From Isoetes taiwanensis (Eukaryota; Streptophyta; Lycopodiopsida; Isoetales; Isoetaceae), in NCBI GenBank assembly GCA_021234155.1, contig JAJEKV010000051.1, positions 4,840,698-4,904,697 on the forward strand: DNA of 64,000 nucleotides. Direction: 5' to 3'. Numbering within the stretch: the stretch's first letter is position 1; the number at the start of each line of letters is the position of its first letter. Under the pieces are notes generated by a model. It saw nothing but the letters and a program-made list of their open reading frames with translations. It did no database searches and was not told where the DNA came from. Shown piece after piece: positions 22,182-33,874 of this stretch. The position numbers were made by a program, and so were the translations under genes.

Positions 22182-22777
22182 GGTGGGGAGTGTTAGTCTG
22201 TGCCTCCCCGGTGCGGGGACTATTCATGCATACGTCCGACCCGGTCAAGCTCAAGGATCCTCGATCAACCACGGGTCGGACATCCAAGGCTCATGAAGAC
22301 TAAGCGGCGAAGCCCACGCAATCAAAGCCTTTGGTCATCAACAAGAGGCGCCGCTCGGACAAGTGACGGCGTCACACCGCCAGCGTCGGCGTCCGGCGTG
22401 ATTCTAGGCACTTCAAGAGGCACCGCCAACATTCCTGCAAATCAGGCCTCCTTCCAGGAGTCGGCACCGAGATCAGTCAGAGTGTCTATATTGGGCCCAA
22501 GGCCATTGTACTATATATATGAGTAGAGTTAGCTCATAAGTTTTTAGATGAGTTTTGAGTCTTGTCTCCTTCAGTTTTCTCTCTATTTCGAGAGCTCATG
22601 TATTTTCATCATTGATATCAAGGAAGCTTATCATCTTTCTCTCATTTGTTCTGTTTTCTTCTTTTTCTTCTCTTTCAGCAAATCCCGCGTGACATAGTCC
22701 CCCGGACTCTCCTGTTAGATCCACGGGTCCTCACAGAGGGCTGTCTTCCAGGAGTTCCCGAACCCAGACCCCAAACA
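22182..22777 (+). repeat. Polypurine tract and 3' LTR of gypsy member 1
   Basis: GGTGGGGAG (22182-22190) primes plus-strand synthesis. The LTR 22191-22777 (587 bp) follows directly, with its TATA at 22512-22520. It differs from the 5' LTR mostly where one copy has CAG or CTG and the other has CGG, CCG or CGA. Confidence 0.9.
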
Positions 22778-25001
22778 CATAAATGACCATAAGCGAAACG
22801 AGAGGTGCCCCAGAGGCCCAACATATGATCTGGACTGTAGAGTAGACGGATCTGACAACTGTGGTAGTCTAGGGTGCACCTCCTTTAGAATATGTAGTTC
22901 AAGAATGAAACCTCTGCTCTGCAGAAAAGAGAAATAGTTGGTATGCTTTAGTTTGTGCCACGAATATATAACAAGGTCTGAAGATATTTTTATATGTTTG
23001 GATTCATTTTGTAGCAGTTTTGAAGCAACTTCAAAAAACCATAAGAAGTTTGTTTTCAAGGCAATAAATAACAAAGATAACAGAGCTATCTAAGTAGTTC
23101 ACTTGGGGCATCTCGGAGGAGCTATGCTGGTTGTATAGTAGAGTGAGCTTTTCATGTGAGCTTCAGATGGTTCCTTTGTAGATTATAGATTACTCATTTG
23201 AAGGTCACTTTGAAGTGGTTAAACAATCAGATACATATGAGCATGCATTCTTTGGATGCTATTTCTTTTGCAAACTAACATAGGTTATTTTTTAAAATCT
23301 TTGTTGCAGCTCAAGTTATGATGCTACATTTTTGCAAAGCTAATTGTTATATCTTCCATGGGAGAAATTATAACTGTAGTATGCCAATATGACATAAACT
23401 TTAATTTTTTCTACATATTAAATATGTAGCGTTCATAGGCCATGTCTCTATGGTCTTAGCCCCACCTACTGATGCTAAAATCTAGTATATTCTAAAAATG
23501 TACCCCGATAACGATCTACCATAGCACAACAACAAAAGGTATATGGACAAAAAGGTATTTGGGCTATTTATATATGATCCGTCTGTTGCCCAAACTAACA
23601 TAGGTTATTTTTTAAAATCTTTATTGCAGCTCAAGCTATGATGCTACATTTTTGCAAAGCTAATTGTTATATCTTCCACGGGAGCAATTATAACTGTAGT
23701 ATGCCAATATGACATAAACTTTAATTTTTTCTACACATCAAATAGGTAGCGTTCATAGGCTATGTCTCTATGGTCTTAGCCCCACCTACTGATGCTAAAA
23801 TCTAGTATATTCTAAAAATTTACCCCGATAACGATCTACCATAGCACAACAACAAAAGGTATATGGACAAAAAGGTATTTGGGCTATTTATGTATGGTCC
23901 ATCTGTTGCCCATCCTATCATATTGCCATAGATTATAACCATTTTGCAGATGCATATTTAACAAGATGGAATGGATGCTTCCGTATATAGGCTTATATAG
24001 CTTAAAACATGGCTTATAAAGTAAGTGTAAATAGGTTATTAATATTAGGTTTTGTACTTGATTAAATAGCATGATTTTATATGTTTCGCATGGTTATTTG
24101 CAAGGCCATGTACATTACTAAATGTGTAACCACCTTCTCAGCAGCATTGCTGCTTCCGAATATGATGAATCCATACAAAACTTTGACCATTACAAACATC
24201 AATAAGAAACTCGACTAATCATCGACAAATGGCGAGATTCACTCATCCTAATTGGAAATATACAATATGCAATGAGAATATTCCGTGATAGTCTCTACAA
24301 TCCAAGAGCTGAAGGCACTTTGAACAAAGTTCAAGAGATCCAAGAGAACAAAAAAATCTACATCCTTACAAGTTAACCCTTAAAGTTGACACATAGATTC
24401 ACCTGCATATGCAAGATAAGCTCAATACATGGAACATTTTAAACGAACAATTTCAGACTGCAATTTATATCGAACGATTATATATGTCCAGCTAGACGTT
24501 CTCAGCCATATCTTTATTGAATTTGAACTTAATCCCCTACAAACGAGGATCACAGCATACCCCACAAACGAGAATCACGATCTACAGTTTAGATTGAGGA
24601 ATAACTTGCAAATATGTTCATCCAACAGCTCTCAATGCCTGGAATCAACCCCCGTGTGAATATGCACCCAAACCAAAGGGGGTTTCAGGGGGATTTTAAT
24701 TTAAAAGTGTTAGATGTAATCTTCGGGGCCTTGAGAATTGTGTAGTTGACGAACAAAGTAACGAACATCTATAGGATTATACTCTCGATGTTGTAAGCTT
24801 ATGTTCATTATCCAAAAAAATTGGTCCCGAAGTCATTCAAACGAAAAAAGAAGGCCCTAAATGTTGGGAAAAGAAGGTTGTAATTTACAAGTAATTAGAA
24901 TAAAGATAAGAAACTGAACAAGGAAATAACAAATGAATGGTCTCTTATACTACTTCAAACTATATATTTGAAATTCCATAATTTATATAAGGTCCAAATT
25001 T
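22778..25001. repeat. Right part of duplicated block copy A, AT-rich
   Basis: Continuation of copy A after the gypsy insertion; the partner in copy B is about 31110-33391. No protein family recognised. The short open frame at 24429-24659 is preserved in copy B (32818-33048) but also differs there by substitutions without a coding pattern, so I treat it as non-coding. Confidence 0.8.
23271..23910 (+). repeat. 320-bp tandem duplication inside copy A
   Basis: Two direct units, 23271-23590 and 23591-23910, both starting CAAACTAACATAGG and ending TGTTGCC. Copy B has one unit (31605-31924). The second unit of A is closer to the B unit in details such as CACATCAAATAGG, while the first has CATATTAAATATG. 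Confidence 0.9.
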
Positions 25002-25186
25002 ATACCTCTAGCCTAACCTGAGACTCATAATACCCTATTTCAATTAATAGAGCTATTTAAAAATCCTGTAAGCTGTCAAACTTAGTATGTCAAATTTAGT
25101 ATAAGCTTGAAATCCACTTTCAATTATCTCCTTCGTGGATGACCGTACTTTGGTATGTGGTGGATATGCCTATTGATGCTTTTGAG
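25002..25186. other. Junction spacer between copies A and B
   Basis: The first 100 bp are unassigned and AT-rich. From about 25100 the minus strand reads LKSINRHIHHIPKYGH, a plausible LINE linker that joins the endonuclease remnant of copy B. It is only loosely similar to the equivalent bases left of 5559. Confidence 0.5.
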
Positions 25187-26220
25187 AACTGCACTGAGAG
25201 CAACCTCCAATTCAATTGCATGTTGTGCAGCCTTGTTTTGGTTCAGTTTCATTCTGCCATGGGTAGCCCAATGAGCTATTGCTTCCCTCAGCTTTAGGTG
25301 CAAATTAAACAAAGGGTCCCATGATTAGATTCTGGTTCATCTTTGACCCTAAATTGGCTGATCAAGTGATGATAAGCTGGCCCCCCTACTAAGTAGTCGA
25401 CCACACGGGTCTCTTATCAGGTAAATGTTCTAGAAGAAGGGAACAAACGACCTCCATTATACAAAACCAGATGACCTCCTAAATCATTGAACTCGTAATC
25501 AGCAAAGACTCCAACCAACATGATCCATCTCCTAAGGTGAGAGCTCTTGCAGCCACAGATCATGAACTCCATCATTGAAAATGCTAGCTTGCTGAGCTAT
25601 TCTACTGTTAAAATCCCTTGTAAGAAAGATAGGTCCTTTTTGCTTGAAGTTAGCAATATCATGTGCCAGATGGAGGAAGGGATCTTCTACTGACATTGCT
25701 GGTAGGTTGGGTTGTTAAGTAGGCCAAAATATATTGTTGCTAGGTATATTATCTTGTATCTCGAAATAGAAATATTCATTAAAATTGCAAGTTTTAACCA
25801 CCCAAACAGCTGTGGTGGATTTGTCCCTCACATAACAAGCAAGTCCACCAAACCTTTTATGACGATTGGTTCCCTTCACATTCTATACAGATTGCAGACT
25901 AGTAAAGCTGGAAGGTCACCCAGTCTAGCATTTTCATGCTCCCACGCCTCTGAAAGCACCAATAAATCTACGTTTGCATAAATGGGGTCCAATAAAATGC
26001 GCGTTTAGTCTGCAAACCCATGAACATTCCATACTATGCACCTGAGGACACTGCCCCATTCAATCATGGTTAGTTTCCTATTTTCTTAACCCTAATGCGT
26101 CCCCCTTGGAGACAGATTTGCTCATCTGCTTCCTTCAGTTCCCGAACCTTCCTTAATTGGTGCAGTTCATATTGTTGTAGTAGATCATATCATCGTTGAT
26201 CCATAACCGCTCTCCCTTAA
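25110..26220 (-). pseudogene. LINE endonuclease remnant (copy B)
   Basis: Duplicate of the 5553-6420 remnant. FNLHLKLREAIAHWATHGR is readable at 25124-25312. The RT half is absent here, because the duplication begins inside the LINE. Small deletions relative to copy A (for example at AGGTCCTTTTTGC near 25635) add to the decay. Confidence 0.7.
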
Positions 26221-26439
26221 GTGTTTGTTTATTAAACATCACCCTTTCTCTAGCTTCTGTACTCTTGAAACAAATTATAATGTGTTTAACCCTGCCCTCT
26301 TATTTTTTTCCTACCGAAAAAGCCTTAAGTCCAGGGTCATGCAAGTGCATTGTATGTGTGAAGAATTAAGAGATTGCTTTTTCCACATTAGATTCACCTT
26401 CAGAGAGACTCGTGCATCTGGAAATCGCTTGTTCCACAG

Positions 26440-27304
26440 TATGAAATATGTACAACAAAAATAGCAAAGACTGTTGAGGCCGACCAACAACAACCGGTAG
26501 ATCAGCCCCCGGCCAGCCATTATCAACCAAAGAACATGTTCGAAGAATTTGGAGTGCCAACTCCAAGAGAGGAGATGTCTCAAATGAGGTTCGACATACA
26601 AGAGATAAAAGCATCATTGGCCATAGGCACCTCCTGGGAAGAAAAGGAGCAGGCACAGATTCCCAAGCTCTGACTCAACCTTAAAGAGCTTCGATTTGGA
26701 CCTCAAAATGGAGGGAGAGGAAGAATTAACTTGAAAGGAACCTCAAGTGGGCTGCAATAGGGATAGGACTGATAGAGATTCTAAGTGGATTCGACCCTTA
26801 GTAATGTCTGAAAGGCCCAAAATGTTGAGCAATTCTCAGATAATAGCAGAATGGACGCAGAAGCATAATTGCACAAAATCAGAGAGTTGTAATGCCTACG
26901 ACATGAGAGATAAGGACAGGGACAGAGTAGCCACAACTAACCTAAAAGAGGTAGCAACAATTTGGTAAAAGGGTTGCGATAATGCCCATGTATTAAGCAG
27001 AAACAACTGCAGGTTCAAAAAGTTCTCCAAGACATTCAAATGCCATTATGTTCCAAAGGAGTAGAAATGTCATCTGATGCAGGCATTATACAGATTGGAA
27101 CAACGGTCCAAATTAATTCAGAAGTATATCAAAGAATTCACGGGGCTAAGGCTTTATAATCTGAAGTTAAGTGAAAGACATATGGTGGAAGGATGCATCA
27201 AAGGACTAAATGATGAAATAAGAAAACTTGCCCGAGGCATCGACCCTCGATCAGTATCTGAAGCAGAATCTAAGGCTCTGAGCTCGCAAGGCATAGGACC
27301 CTAG
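26440..27304 (+). pseudogene. LTR-retrotransposon gag relic (copy B)
   Basis: Duplicate of the relic at 6810-7740. The core is open at 27077-27304 (ALYRLEQRSKLIQKYIKEF and VEGCIKGLNDEIRKLA) and ends at a TAG at 27302 that copy A does not have. Confidence 0.55.
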
Positions 27305-27969
27305 GAGAATGGATCTTGCTGTAAGATCTTCAACACTTGTCTGCCCTTGTTGAGAAGGGGAATCTGCAATTCTATGCGAGTGGCGTGTCTCGAGATTCAG
27401 CTAGCATCTATAGACATGTCTTGCCAAGCCGTTGCATCGGCCTTCACCCATGCTGCCTTTCTTAGTGATGGCCTGTCAAGCTTACTAGTGTGATTCGTTC
27501 TACGTGTGGAAAGGGAGTCTATTAAAATTAGCAGAAGCTTGCTTACTATATTAGACATGCTCTGGAGTGCCTCGGTTGCCTGGGATTCTATGGGCATGTC
27601 CATGGGAGTTAATGGAGGAGTTTGGGGATGGTGTGTTCATGAGGGGAGGCTGGAGAGAGAGATGTATTTTTTACGTCATCAGAGAAACATAAGAGATACC
27701 TGCCCTCAGTGATTGGCACAAGAGTGTTTAGGGGGGTTCAATCTTGTGAGTGGAAGGTTCAATTTTTGCTACCACAGGAATTCTTTTATGAGGTCGAAAC
27801 GGTTGGGGCTTAGCCAAGAGGGCCTAGAAGCACTCTTCTAATGATTTATGGATGGCTTAACATCAATTAGAACGCACGTTTGGCCTTTGAAAAAATTTTG
27901 GAACTGCTATTAGCAGCTGCAGCAGTTCTGCTACCATCTAGTGAGAGAAAGTAGTTAGAAACTCTAGTG

Positions 27970-28810
27970 AGAGAAAGTGGCTACGATGTCCCGTGCTCAT
28001 ATACGATGCCCCGACCGTATATCAATAGGAAATTTTCTCCTGTCTGCACAGCTCGCCAACATGACGTCAAGATCTCGATGGCGACAAGAGATTAGTGTGG
28101 GAAGAATAGACGTTCCATTCATCCCGTCTCCCTCGGGACCGTCCTAGCTGCAGAAGTGCATAAACATAAGCACATAACATCACATAAAATATATATAACC
28201 ACCTCGAAGGATGAGATTACCATAACAATATCACATCAAGGTACATATAATAACAACAATAACAAGGGGAAATCCTACCCAAGCTCAGACTCATGGGGAT
28301 GGACTGACAGCTTGGGTCTCTATAGTTCATTGCAGCAGACAGAATTTATGGCAATGGATTGGCATAAGAACAGAACATGGTCGTTGCGTAGTCCACTCCA
28401 TCCGCCTCTCCTGTGCATATTTTGCAGATTGGCTAATAAGTCTTGGAACTTGACCGTAGCCTACCAGGGGCATAGCCGAGGGGGCTACTCCTAGTTTGCA
28501 TCTCCCCAGTTTAAATGAGGCAGGAGGGATCACTCCCCTCCAGAAGGTCCAGGCTCACTACAAGCGAGCTAGAGAGCCATGGTTTCCCATGCTCGTACAC
28601 GGCTCGAACTCCACTAGGGATGCATCACCTAGGAGGTGTTGAGCCATACCTTACCTACATGCAGTCGCAAGCTATTAGGCCTACACGCCAGGGGATCAAC
28701 TGTAGTTGGACAAGTCTCCTTGTCAACCGATCTAGCCTTGCCACCCACAGCCAGACGGGCTCGTATGCACAGGCCGCATCAATTAGGAACTAATGGGCTA
28801 ATCTAGGATC
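27970..28810 (-). repeat. Decayed LTR relic (copy B of 8400-9240)
   Basis: Same ordered blocks as the copy A relic, for example CCACTCCATCCGCCTCTC and GAGGCAGGAGGG. It differs by small indels, such as CTACACGCCAGGGGATC near 28681 in place of CTAGCCTACAACG. Confidence 0.6.
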
Positions 28811-29554
28811 ATCCACTACAAAGTCTCTTGGTCTCTAAATGAATTCAAATACATAATGTAGGTCTAATTTATCCACTTTAATTAGATATGATTAGGGTTC
28901 TTTAGTTTATGAGGATAGAATCAACCATGATGCCAGACATGAGACCTGGAGTTGCAGATTATAGCACCCGTCAGGTAAACAGAAAGCAGAATCTAGCACA
29001 TTTGCAAAGTTTAAGTTTGATGCATTGACCATGTGTATGCTATTGACAGCATTTTGCATAAGCGTGGAAAAGTTATTATTATTTGTTTTAATGTTATGTA
29101 CATGTACATATTTTAGCAATGATTAACAAGTGTAGAACATGCAAAAACTTGGTCCAATGTTGTGGGAGGAGCCTTTAAGATAAGGCAAAATAGGTTAAAT
29201 GGGAAAGATCATTTAAATATAGTAGTCCATTCATCAAATTAAAATAGAGCTATCAATTGTAATGACCTTTAAATGTTAGGTTAACAAAAAGATAGGGTAA
29301 AATCCATATTTGGAAACCCACTTTGGTATTTGTGCTTAGTTGTGGCCTATGCAAGTGCTCAAAGATGCGCATGAAGATAGGTTTTTGGCAAAATCCTAGT
29401 TGACATACCATAGATGACAAAAAGAGGAGGCATTGCAGATGTATCAACCAATCTCCTGTAATAGCTTTATGCTGCAGCAACAAAGCTAGAAAGATAAAAT
29501 GAGATGCATTCTCAAAGGCTATGGCAGTTCAAAACTCTATCCAAGGCTAAAGAG

Positions 29555-30220
29555 GTGCAGAGTCTCTCCCTCATGTGCACACTTTGCAGATAGGCTGAAT
29601 CATGCTATGACGTGGTTCTAGCCTTCCAGGGACGCAATTTCATGTAGTTACCCTATGCGACTACACCGGGTTACATCTCCCCAGTCTCGATGAGGCAGAG
29701 AGGAAATGAATTCACTCCCGGAGCACGACGGTTTCATGGGTGGCTAGAGGATCATGCCACCACTGGTGAACACGCATCCGTACCCGATTTTAACCTCCCA
29801 AAGGCTAAACCAAGCCCAGGACGTCTCTATAGGCACGTATCCTACGACCCAGTAAGTGTCAGACCCATACCCGGCCCACACACAGTGACCGACTATAAGC
29901 CAAGCACACTATAGGAATTCTGTAGTCAAACTAGGCAGGATTTCACCTCCATTTCATCATCATGCCCATTGTTTGGTGTTGAACCACATTATAGCATCTA
30001 CAGCCTGGTGGGCTCTTGTGCACAGGCCGCATTTAATGGTTTTTAAAGGGTTCTAACTAGGAGCATCTCTATTTCTAGATGGCTCTTAGCTCTCTACCCC
30101 CCTTTAACCCATACACATAGGAGGAACAAAAGGAGAGAATAATCACATACAAATCATCCATCATAATCTCAAATAGAACATAGAATAGAGTCTAATCATC
30201 CATCTATTCATACAAGAGTC
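29555..30220 (-). repeat. Decayed LTR relic (copy B of 9900-10560)
   Basis: Near-identical to the copy A relic; it includes the block CCTGGTGGGCTCTTGTGCAC. It ends at the TRIM target site GATTG (30222-30226). The region 28811-29554 between the two relics is unassigned AT-rich sequence. Confidence 0.6.
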
Positions 30221-30226
30221 AGATTG

Positions 30227-30689
30227 TGTAACGTTCCTAACCGACATGCCCTTAACCAACTGGTCAAAACTGTCTAGACATTTATGAGTAGTCGCTTCTA
30301 CCCGCCGGTGTCTCGGGAACGCCCCACATGCACTTTCAAGGATCGAATACTCGAGCAGTCTACCATGGGCCCGTTACAGTCTCTCCCACTAGAACTATGC
30401 TCGTCCTCGAGCATCCAAGACTATACCATGTCTATGTCATACCATGTCACAATGATTACCAAGTCTTTGCAAATTACCCATGCATATAGGCACCCATAGA
30501 GACTCGAACTCGAGACCTGCTCTGATACCAATTGTAACGTTCCTAACCGACATGCCCTTAACCAATTGGGCAAAACCGTCTAAATGTTTATGAGTAGTCG
30601 CTTCTATCCATTTATGCCGTGTCTCGGGAACGCCCCACAGGCACATTCAAGGATCGAATACTCGAGCGGTCTACCATGGGCCCGTTATA
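30227..30689 (-). mobile_element. TRIM, two-LTR form (copy B)
   Basis: LTRs at 30227-30378 and 30533-30689 flank a 154-bp internal segment. TSD GATTG is at 30222-30226 and 30690-30694. The internal segment next to the right LTR has CTCTGATACCAA, the reverse complement of the initiator-Met-tRNA primer binding site. Total 463 bp with no coding capacity, which is the classic TRIM form. It occupies the same site as in copy A, so insertion came before the duplication. Confidence 0.92.
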
Positions 30690-30930
30690 GATTGAAACAC
30701 AAACTATCTAAAGACTAACATGTCTCTTGGCTGGACCTGTTATCCGGAAGAACATCAATGATTCAAGTCTGGTTACAGTGTTCAAGCAGCTCCTCCCTTC
30801 TCCAAGGGGGATTTGGTATGGATGTAAAAATGACAATTCCTGAAACCATAGACCATATATCTCTAAAACAATTGAATGGATTGTTATAAAAAAAAAAAAA
30901 TACTGATTCAAGATAGAAATTAATCATATT

Positions 30931-31113
30931 GGCTCACTGGGTATATTGGTTAAAGTAGTCTTATTAGGACATTGAGTTATTTCGGTAGTGGTTCGAGCCC
31001 CCGTATTTCATATTTTAAAATCTTAGGCAAAGTCGTATAGAGGTTCAGTATTCCCTCAAAACCTTAGGTGAACTCGTATTTCATATTTCAAAATCATAGG
31101 CGCCTCCAATCAT
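30931..31113 (+). mobile_element. SINE-like unit with A and B boxes (copy B)
   Basis: Duplicate of 11499-11683. The A-box region GGGTATATTGGTTAAAG and the B box GGTTCGAGCCC (30990-31000) are both kept unchanged, although flanking bases differ between the copies. The sequence runs on unbroken into the empty gypsy site at about 31110. Confidence 0.5.
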
Positions 31114-31980
31114 AAATGACCATAAGCGAAATGAGAGGTGCCGCAGAGGCCCCAACATATGATCTGGACTGTAGAGTAGACGGATCTGACGATTGTGGTA
31201 GTCTAGGGTGCACCTCCTTTAGAATATATGGTTCAAGAACGAAATCTCTGCTCTGCAGAAAAGAGAAATAGTTGGTATGCTTTAGTTTGTGCCACGAATA
31301 TATAACAAGGTCTGAAGATATTTTTATATGTTTAGATTAATTTTGTAGCAGTTTTGAAGCAGCTTTAAAAGACCATAAGAACTTTGTTTTCAAGGCAATA
31401 AATAACAAAGATAACAGAGCTATCTAAGTAGTTCACTTGGGGCATCTCGAAGGAGCTATGCTGCTTGTATAGTAGAGCGAGCTTTTCATGTGGGCTTCAG
31501 ATGGTTCCTTTGTAGATTATAGATTATTCATTTAAAGGTCACCTTGAAGTGGTTAAACAATCAGATACATATGAGCATGCATTCTTTGGCTGCTATTTCT
31601 TTTGCAAACTAACATAGATTATTTTTTAAAATCTTTATTGCAGCTCAAGTTATGATGCTACATTTTTGCAAAGCTAATTGTTATATCTTCCACGGGAGCA
31701 ATTATAACTATAGTATGCCAATATGACATAAACTTTAATTTTTTCTACACATCAAATAGGTAGCGTTCATAGGCCATGTCTCTATGGTCTTAGCCTCACC
31801 TACTGATGCTAAAATCTAGTATATTCTAAAAATTTACCCCGATAACGATCTACCATAGCACAACAACAAAAGGTATATGGACAAAAAGGTATTTGGGCTA
31901 TTTATGTATGGTCCATCTGTTGCCCATCCTATCATATTGCCATAGATTATAACCATTTTGCAGATGCATATTTAACAAGA

Positions 31981-32301
31981 GGGTAAAAGCATGTTAGGGT
32001 GTCCCTTAAAAAGTATTATTTAGTGACCAAAAAAGTACCTAAAAAGGTACCCAAGACTGGGTACTGGGTACCTGTGTAATATCTCAATAAAAGGTACATT
32101 CTAGAACTTTTATATATATATTGGTCTCCGGTAGCATTATCTTTATCTTAACATTGAATATTAATGCATCCTTGACTTTTATTTTGGACTTTTGTACTAG
32201 TTTTAATGAAAATAAAAATGAGAAAGTACCCAATTCTGAAGTACCTAGTGTATGTACTTTTGCAGGTTCCAAAAGTGGTACACCCTAACATGCTTTTACC
32301 C
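31981..32301. mobile_element. MITE with 22-bp perfect terminal inverted repeats
   Basis: The left end GGGTAAAAGCATG and the right end CATGCTTTTACCC are parts of a 22-bp perfect inverted repeat. The 4-bp TSD AAGA lies at 31977-31980 and 32302-32305. Copy A shows the uninterrupted empty site, TTAACAAGATGGAATGG near 23950. The 321-bp body is A/T-rich, encodes nothing, and has many GTACC/GGTAC motifs just inside both ends, as expected for subterminal transposase-binding sites. The superfamily is not certain: neither the 4-bp TSD nor the GGG...CCC ends decide it by eye. Confidence 0.93.
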
Positions 32302-33391
32302 AAGATGGAATGGATGCTTCCGTATATAGGCTTATATAGCTTAAAACATGGCTTATAAAGTAAGTGTAAATAGGTTATTAACATTAGGTTTTGTACTTGA
32401 TTAAATAGCATGATTTTATATGTTACGCATGGTTATTTGCAAGGTCATGTACATTACTAAATGTGTAACCACCTTATCAGCAGCATTGCTGCTTCTGAAT
32501 ATGATGAATCCATACAAAACTTTGACCATTACAAACATCAATAAGAAATAATCGACTAATCATCGACAAATGGCGAGCTTCACTCATCCTAATTGGAAAT
32601 ATACAATATGCAATGAGAATATTCCGTGATAGTCTCTACAATCCAAGAGCTAAAGGCACTTTGAACAAAGTTCAAGAGATCCAAGAGAACAAAAAATCTA
32701 CACCCTTACAAGTCAACCCTTAAAGTTGACACATAGATTCACCTGCATGATATGCAAGACAATTGCCATGACCATTCGAAAACTTCATCAGTTCCATTCA
32801 AACTTTAAGCTCAATACATGGAACATTTTAAAAGAACAATTTCAAACTGCAATTTATATCGAACGATGATATATGTCCAGCTAGACGTTCTCAGCCATAT
32901 CTTTATTGAATTTGAACTTAATCCCCTACAAATGAGGATCACAGCATATCCCACAAACGAGAATCACGATCTACAGTTTAGATTACGGAATAACTTGCAA
33001 ATATGCTCATCCAACAGCTCTCAATGCCCGAAATCAACTCCCGTGTGAATATGCACCCAAACCAAAGGGGGTTTCAGGGGGATTTTAATTTAAAAGTGTT
33101 AGATGTAATCTTCGGGGCCTTGAGAATTGTGTAGTTGACGAACAAAGTAAAGAACATCTATAGGATTATACTCTCGATGTTGTAAGCTTATGTTCATTAT
33201 CCAAAAAATTTGGCCCCGAAGTCATTCAAACGAAAAAAGAAGGCCCTAAATGTTGGGAAAAGAAGGTTGTAATTTACAAGTAATTAGAATAAAGATAAGA
33301 AACTGAACAAGGAAATAACAAATGAATGGTCTCTTATACTACTTCAAACTATAAACTTGAAATTCCATAATTTATATAAGCTCCAAATTTA

Positions 33392-33869
33392 AATATTGAT
33401 AATATCCGTGTTATGGCCATCAATCTCAAGAAAACTGACAGACCATCTGTCGGATGGAGCAACAAAGGAGCCAAGAGAGGAATGGCCTTTCCAAATTGTG
33501 CATATGCCCCACGAGTACCATCTGCAGCAGCCCATATGGATCCACTGCCTGGACAAATCTCTTCTCCCAACTTGGAGGACTCATATGAAGGTAATCTGTG
33601 TCCTTGAAGCAAAATTATATCTACCTTCATTTCTTTTATGGCAATCAATATCCTCTATTTCTTTTTAAACGGCCTTGATGCCTCTTAAATTTCAACTTAC
33701 TACCTTCATTGGTATTAGTGGTAGGCCCTTTAGCATCAAAAAGGACCACTCTTTTACTCCTTTTCTTGGATGTTTGTGGTGGATAAAATTCCTCCATTTC
33801 AGACTGCATAGGAGAAGACATAACCATGTCATTAAATTTCATCATCCTCATGAATTCCCAAGTGACATG
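33392..33869 (-). pseudogene. Third LINE remnant: N-terminal endonuclease region
   Basis: Minus-strand reading has a basic segment (TSKKRSKRVVLFDAKG) and then, in another frame, KEMKVDIILLQGHRLPS and GEEICPGSGSIWAA. This resembles the start of an APE endonuclease, where (V/P)DI(I/L)LLQE is the Glu motif; here the Glu is Gly-His. It is a different LINE family from the other two. It is cut on one side by copy B (33391) and on the other by the chromodomain element at 33875. Confidence 0.6.
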
Positions 33870-33874
33870 TTTAC

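Larger units (their letters stand above)
11684..22777 (+). mobile_element. Ty3/gypsy retrotransposon, full length with LTRs (member 1 of an 11-kb family)
   Basis: LTRs at 11684-12267 and 22191-22777 begin TGTTAG and end AAACA. The element is flanked by the 5-bp TSD CATAA (11679-11683 and 22778-22782). Copy B of the tandem duplication shows the empty site (CCAATCATAAATGACC near 31110), which proves the boundaries. Internal order: gag with CCHC knuckles, aspartic protease, RT, RNase H, integrase, an antisense ORF, a long accessory ORF, polypurine tract. Gene order PR-RT-RH-IN and the absence of a chromodomain point to the non-chromovirus (Athila/Tat-like) side of plant Ty3/gypsy. Almost every frame is broken, but many of the breaks sit at CAG/CTG sites and may be sequence errors. 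Confidence 0.95.
5559..25001 (+). repeat. Copy A of a tandem duplication (about 8.3 kb plus an inserted 11.1-kb gypsy element)
   Basis: From AACTGCACTGAG at 5559 the sequence matches 25187 onward almost base for base, up to 25001 (match ends at 33391 in copy B). The only large differences are: the Ty3/gypsy element in copy A (11684-22777), an extra TRIM LTR unit and a doubled 320-bp unit in copy A, a 321-bp MITE in copy B, a missing segment of roughly 75-80 bp in copy A near 9455, and a longer poly(A) in copy A. Order and orientation of all other parts are the same. The two copies lie head to tail with a spacer of about 185 bp. Confidence 0.9.
25187..33391 (+). repeat. Copy B of the tandem duplication
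   Basis: It matches 5559-11683 and 22778-25001. It carries the empty gypsy site, a two-LTR TRIM, a single 320-bp unit and an inserted MITE. The copy ends near 33391, where the match to copy A stops within ATTTATATAAG(C/G)TCC, and LINE sequence of another family follows. Confidence 0.9.

Noticed and set aside
24429-24659. 76-codon ORF preserved in both duplicated copies
   Set aside because: Preservation follows from the recent duplication; AT-rich, no motif, substitutions do not favour silent sites by eye.
30501-30532. tRNA-like sequence (CTCTGATACCAA with a TCGAACTCGAG stretch)
   Set aside because: It is the TRIM primer binding site, the complement of a tRNA 3' end, not a tRNA gene.
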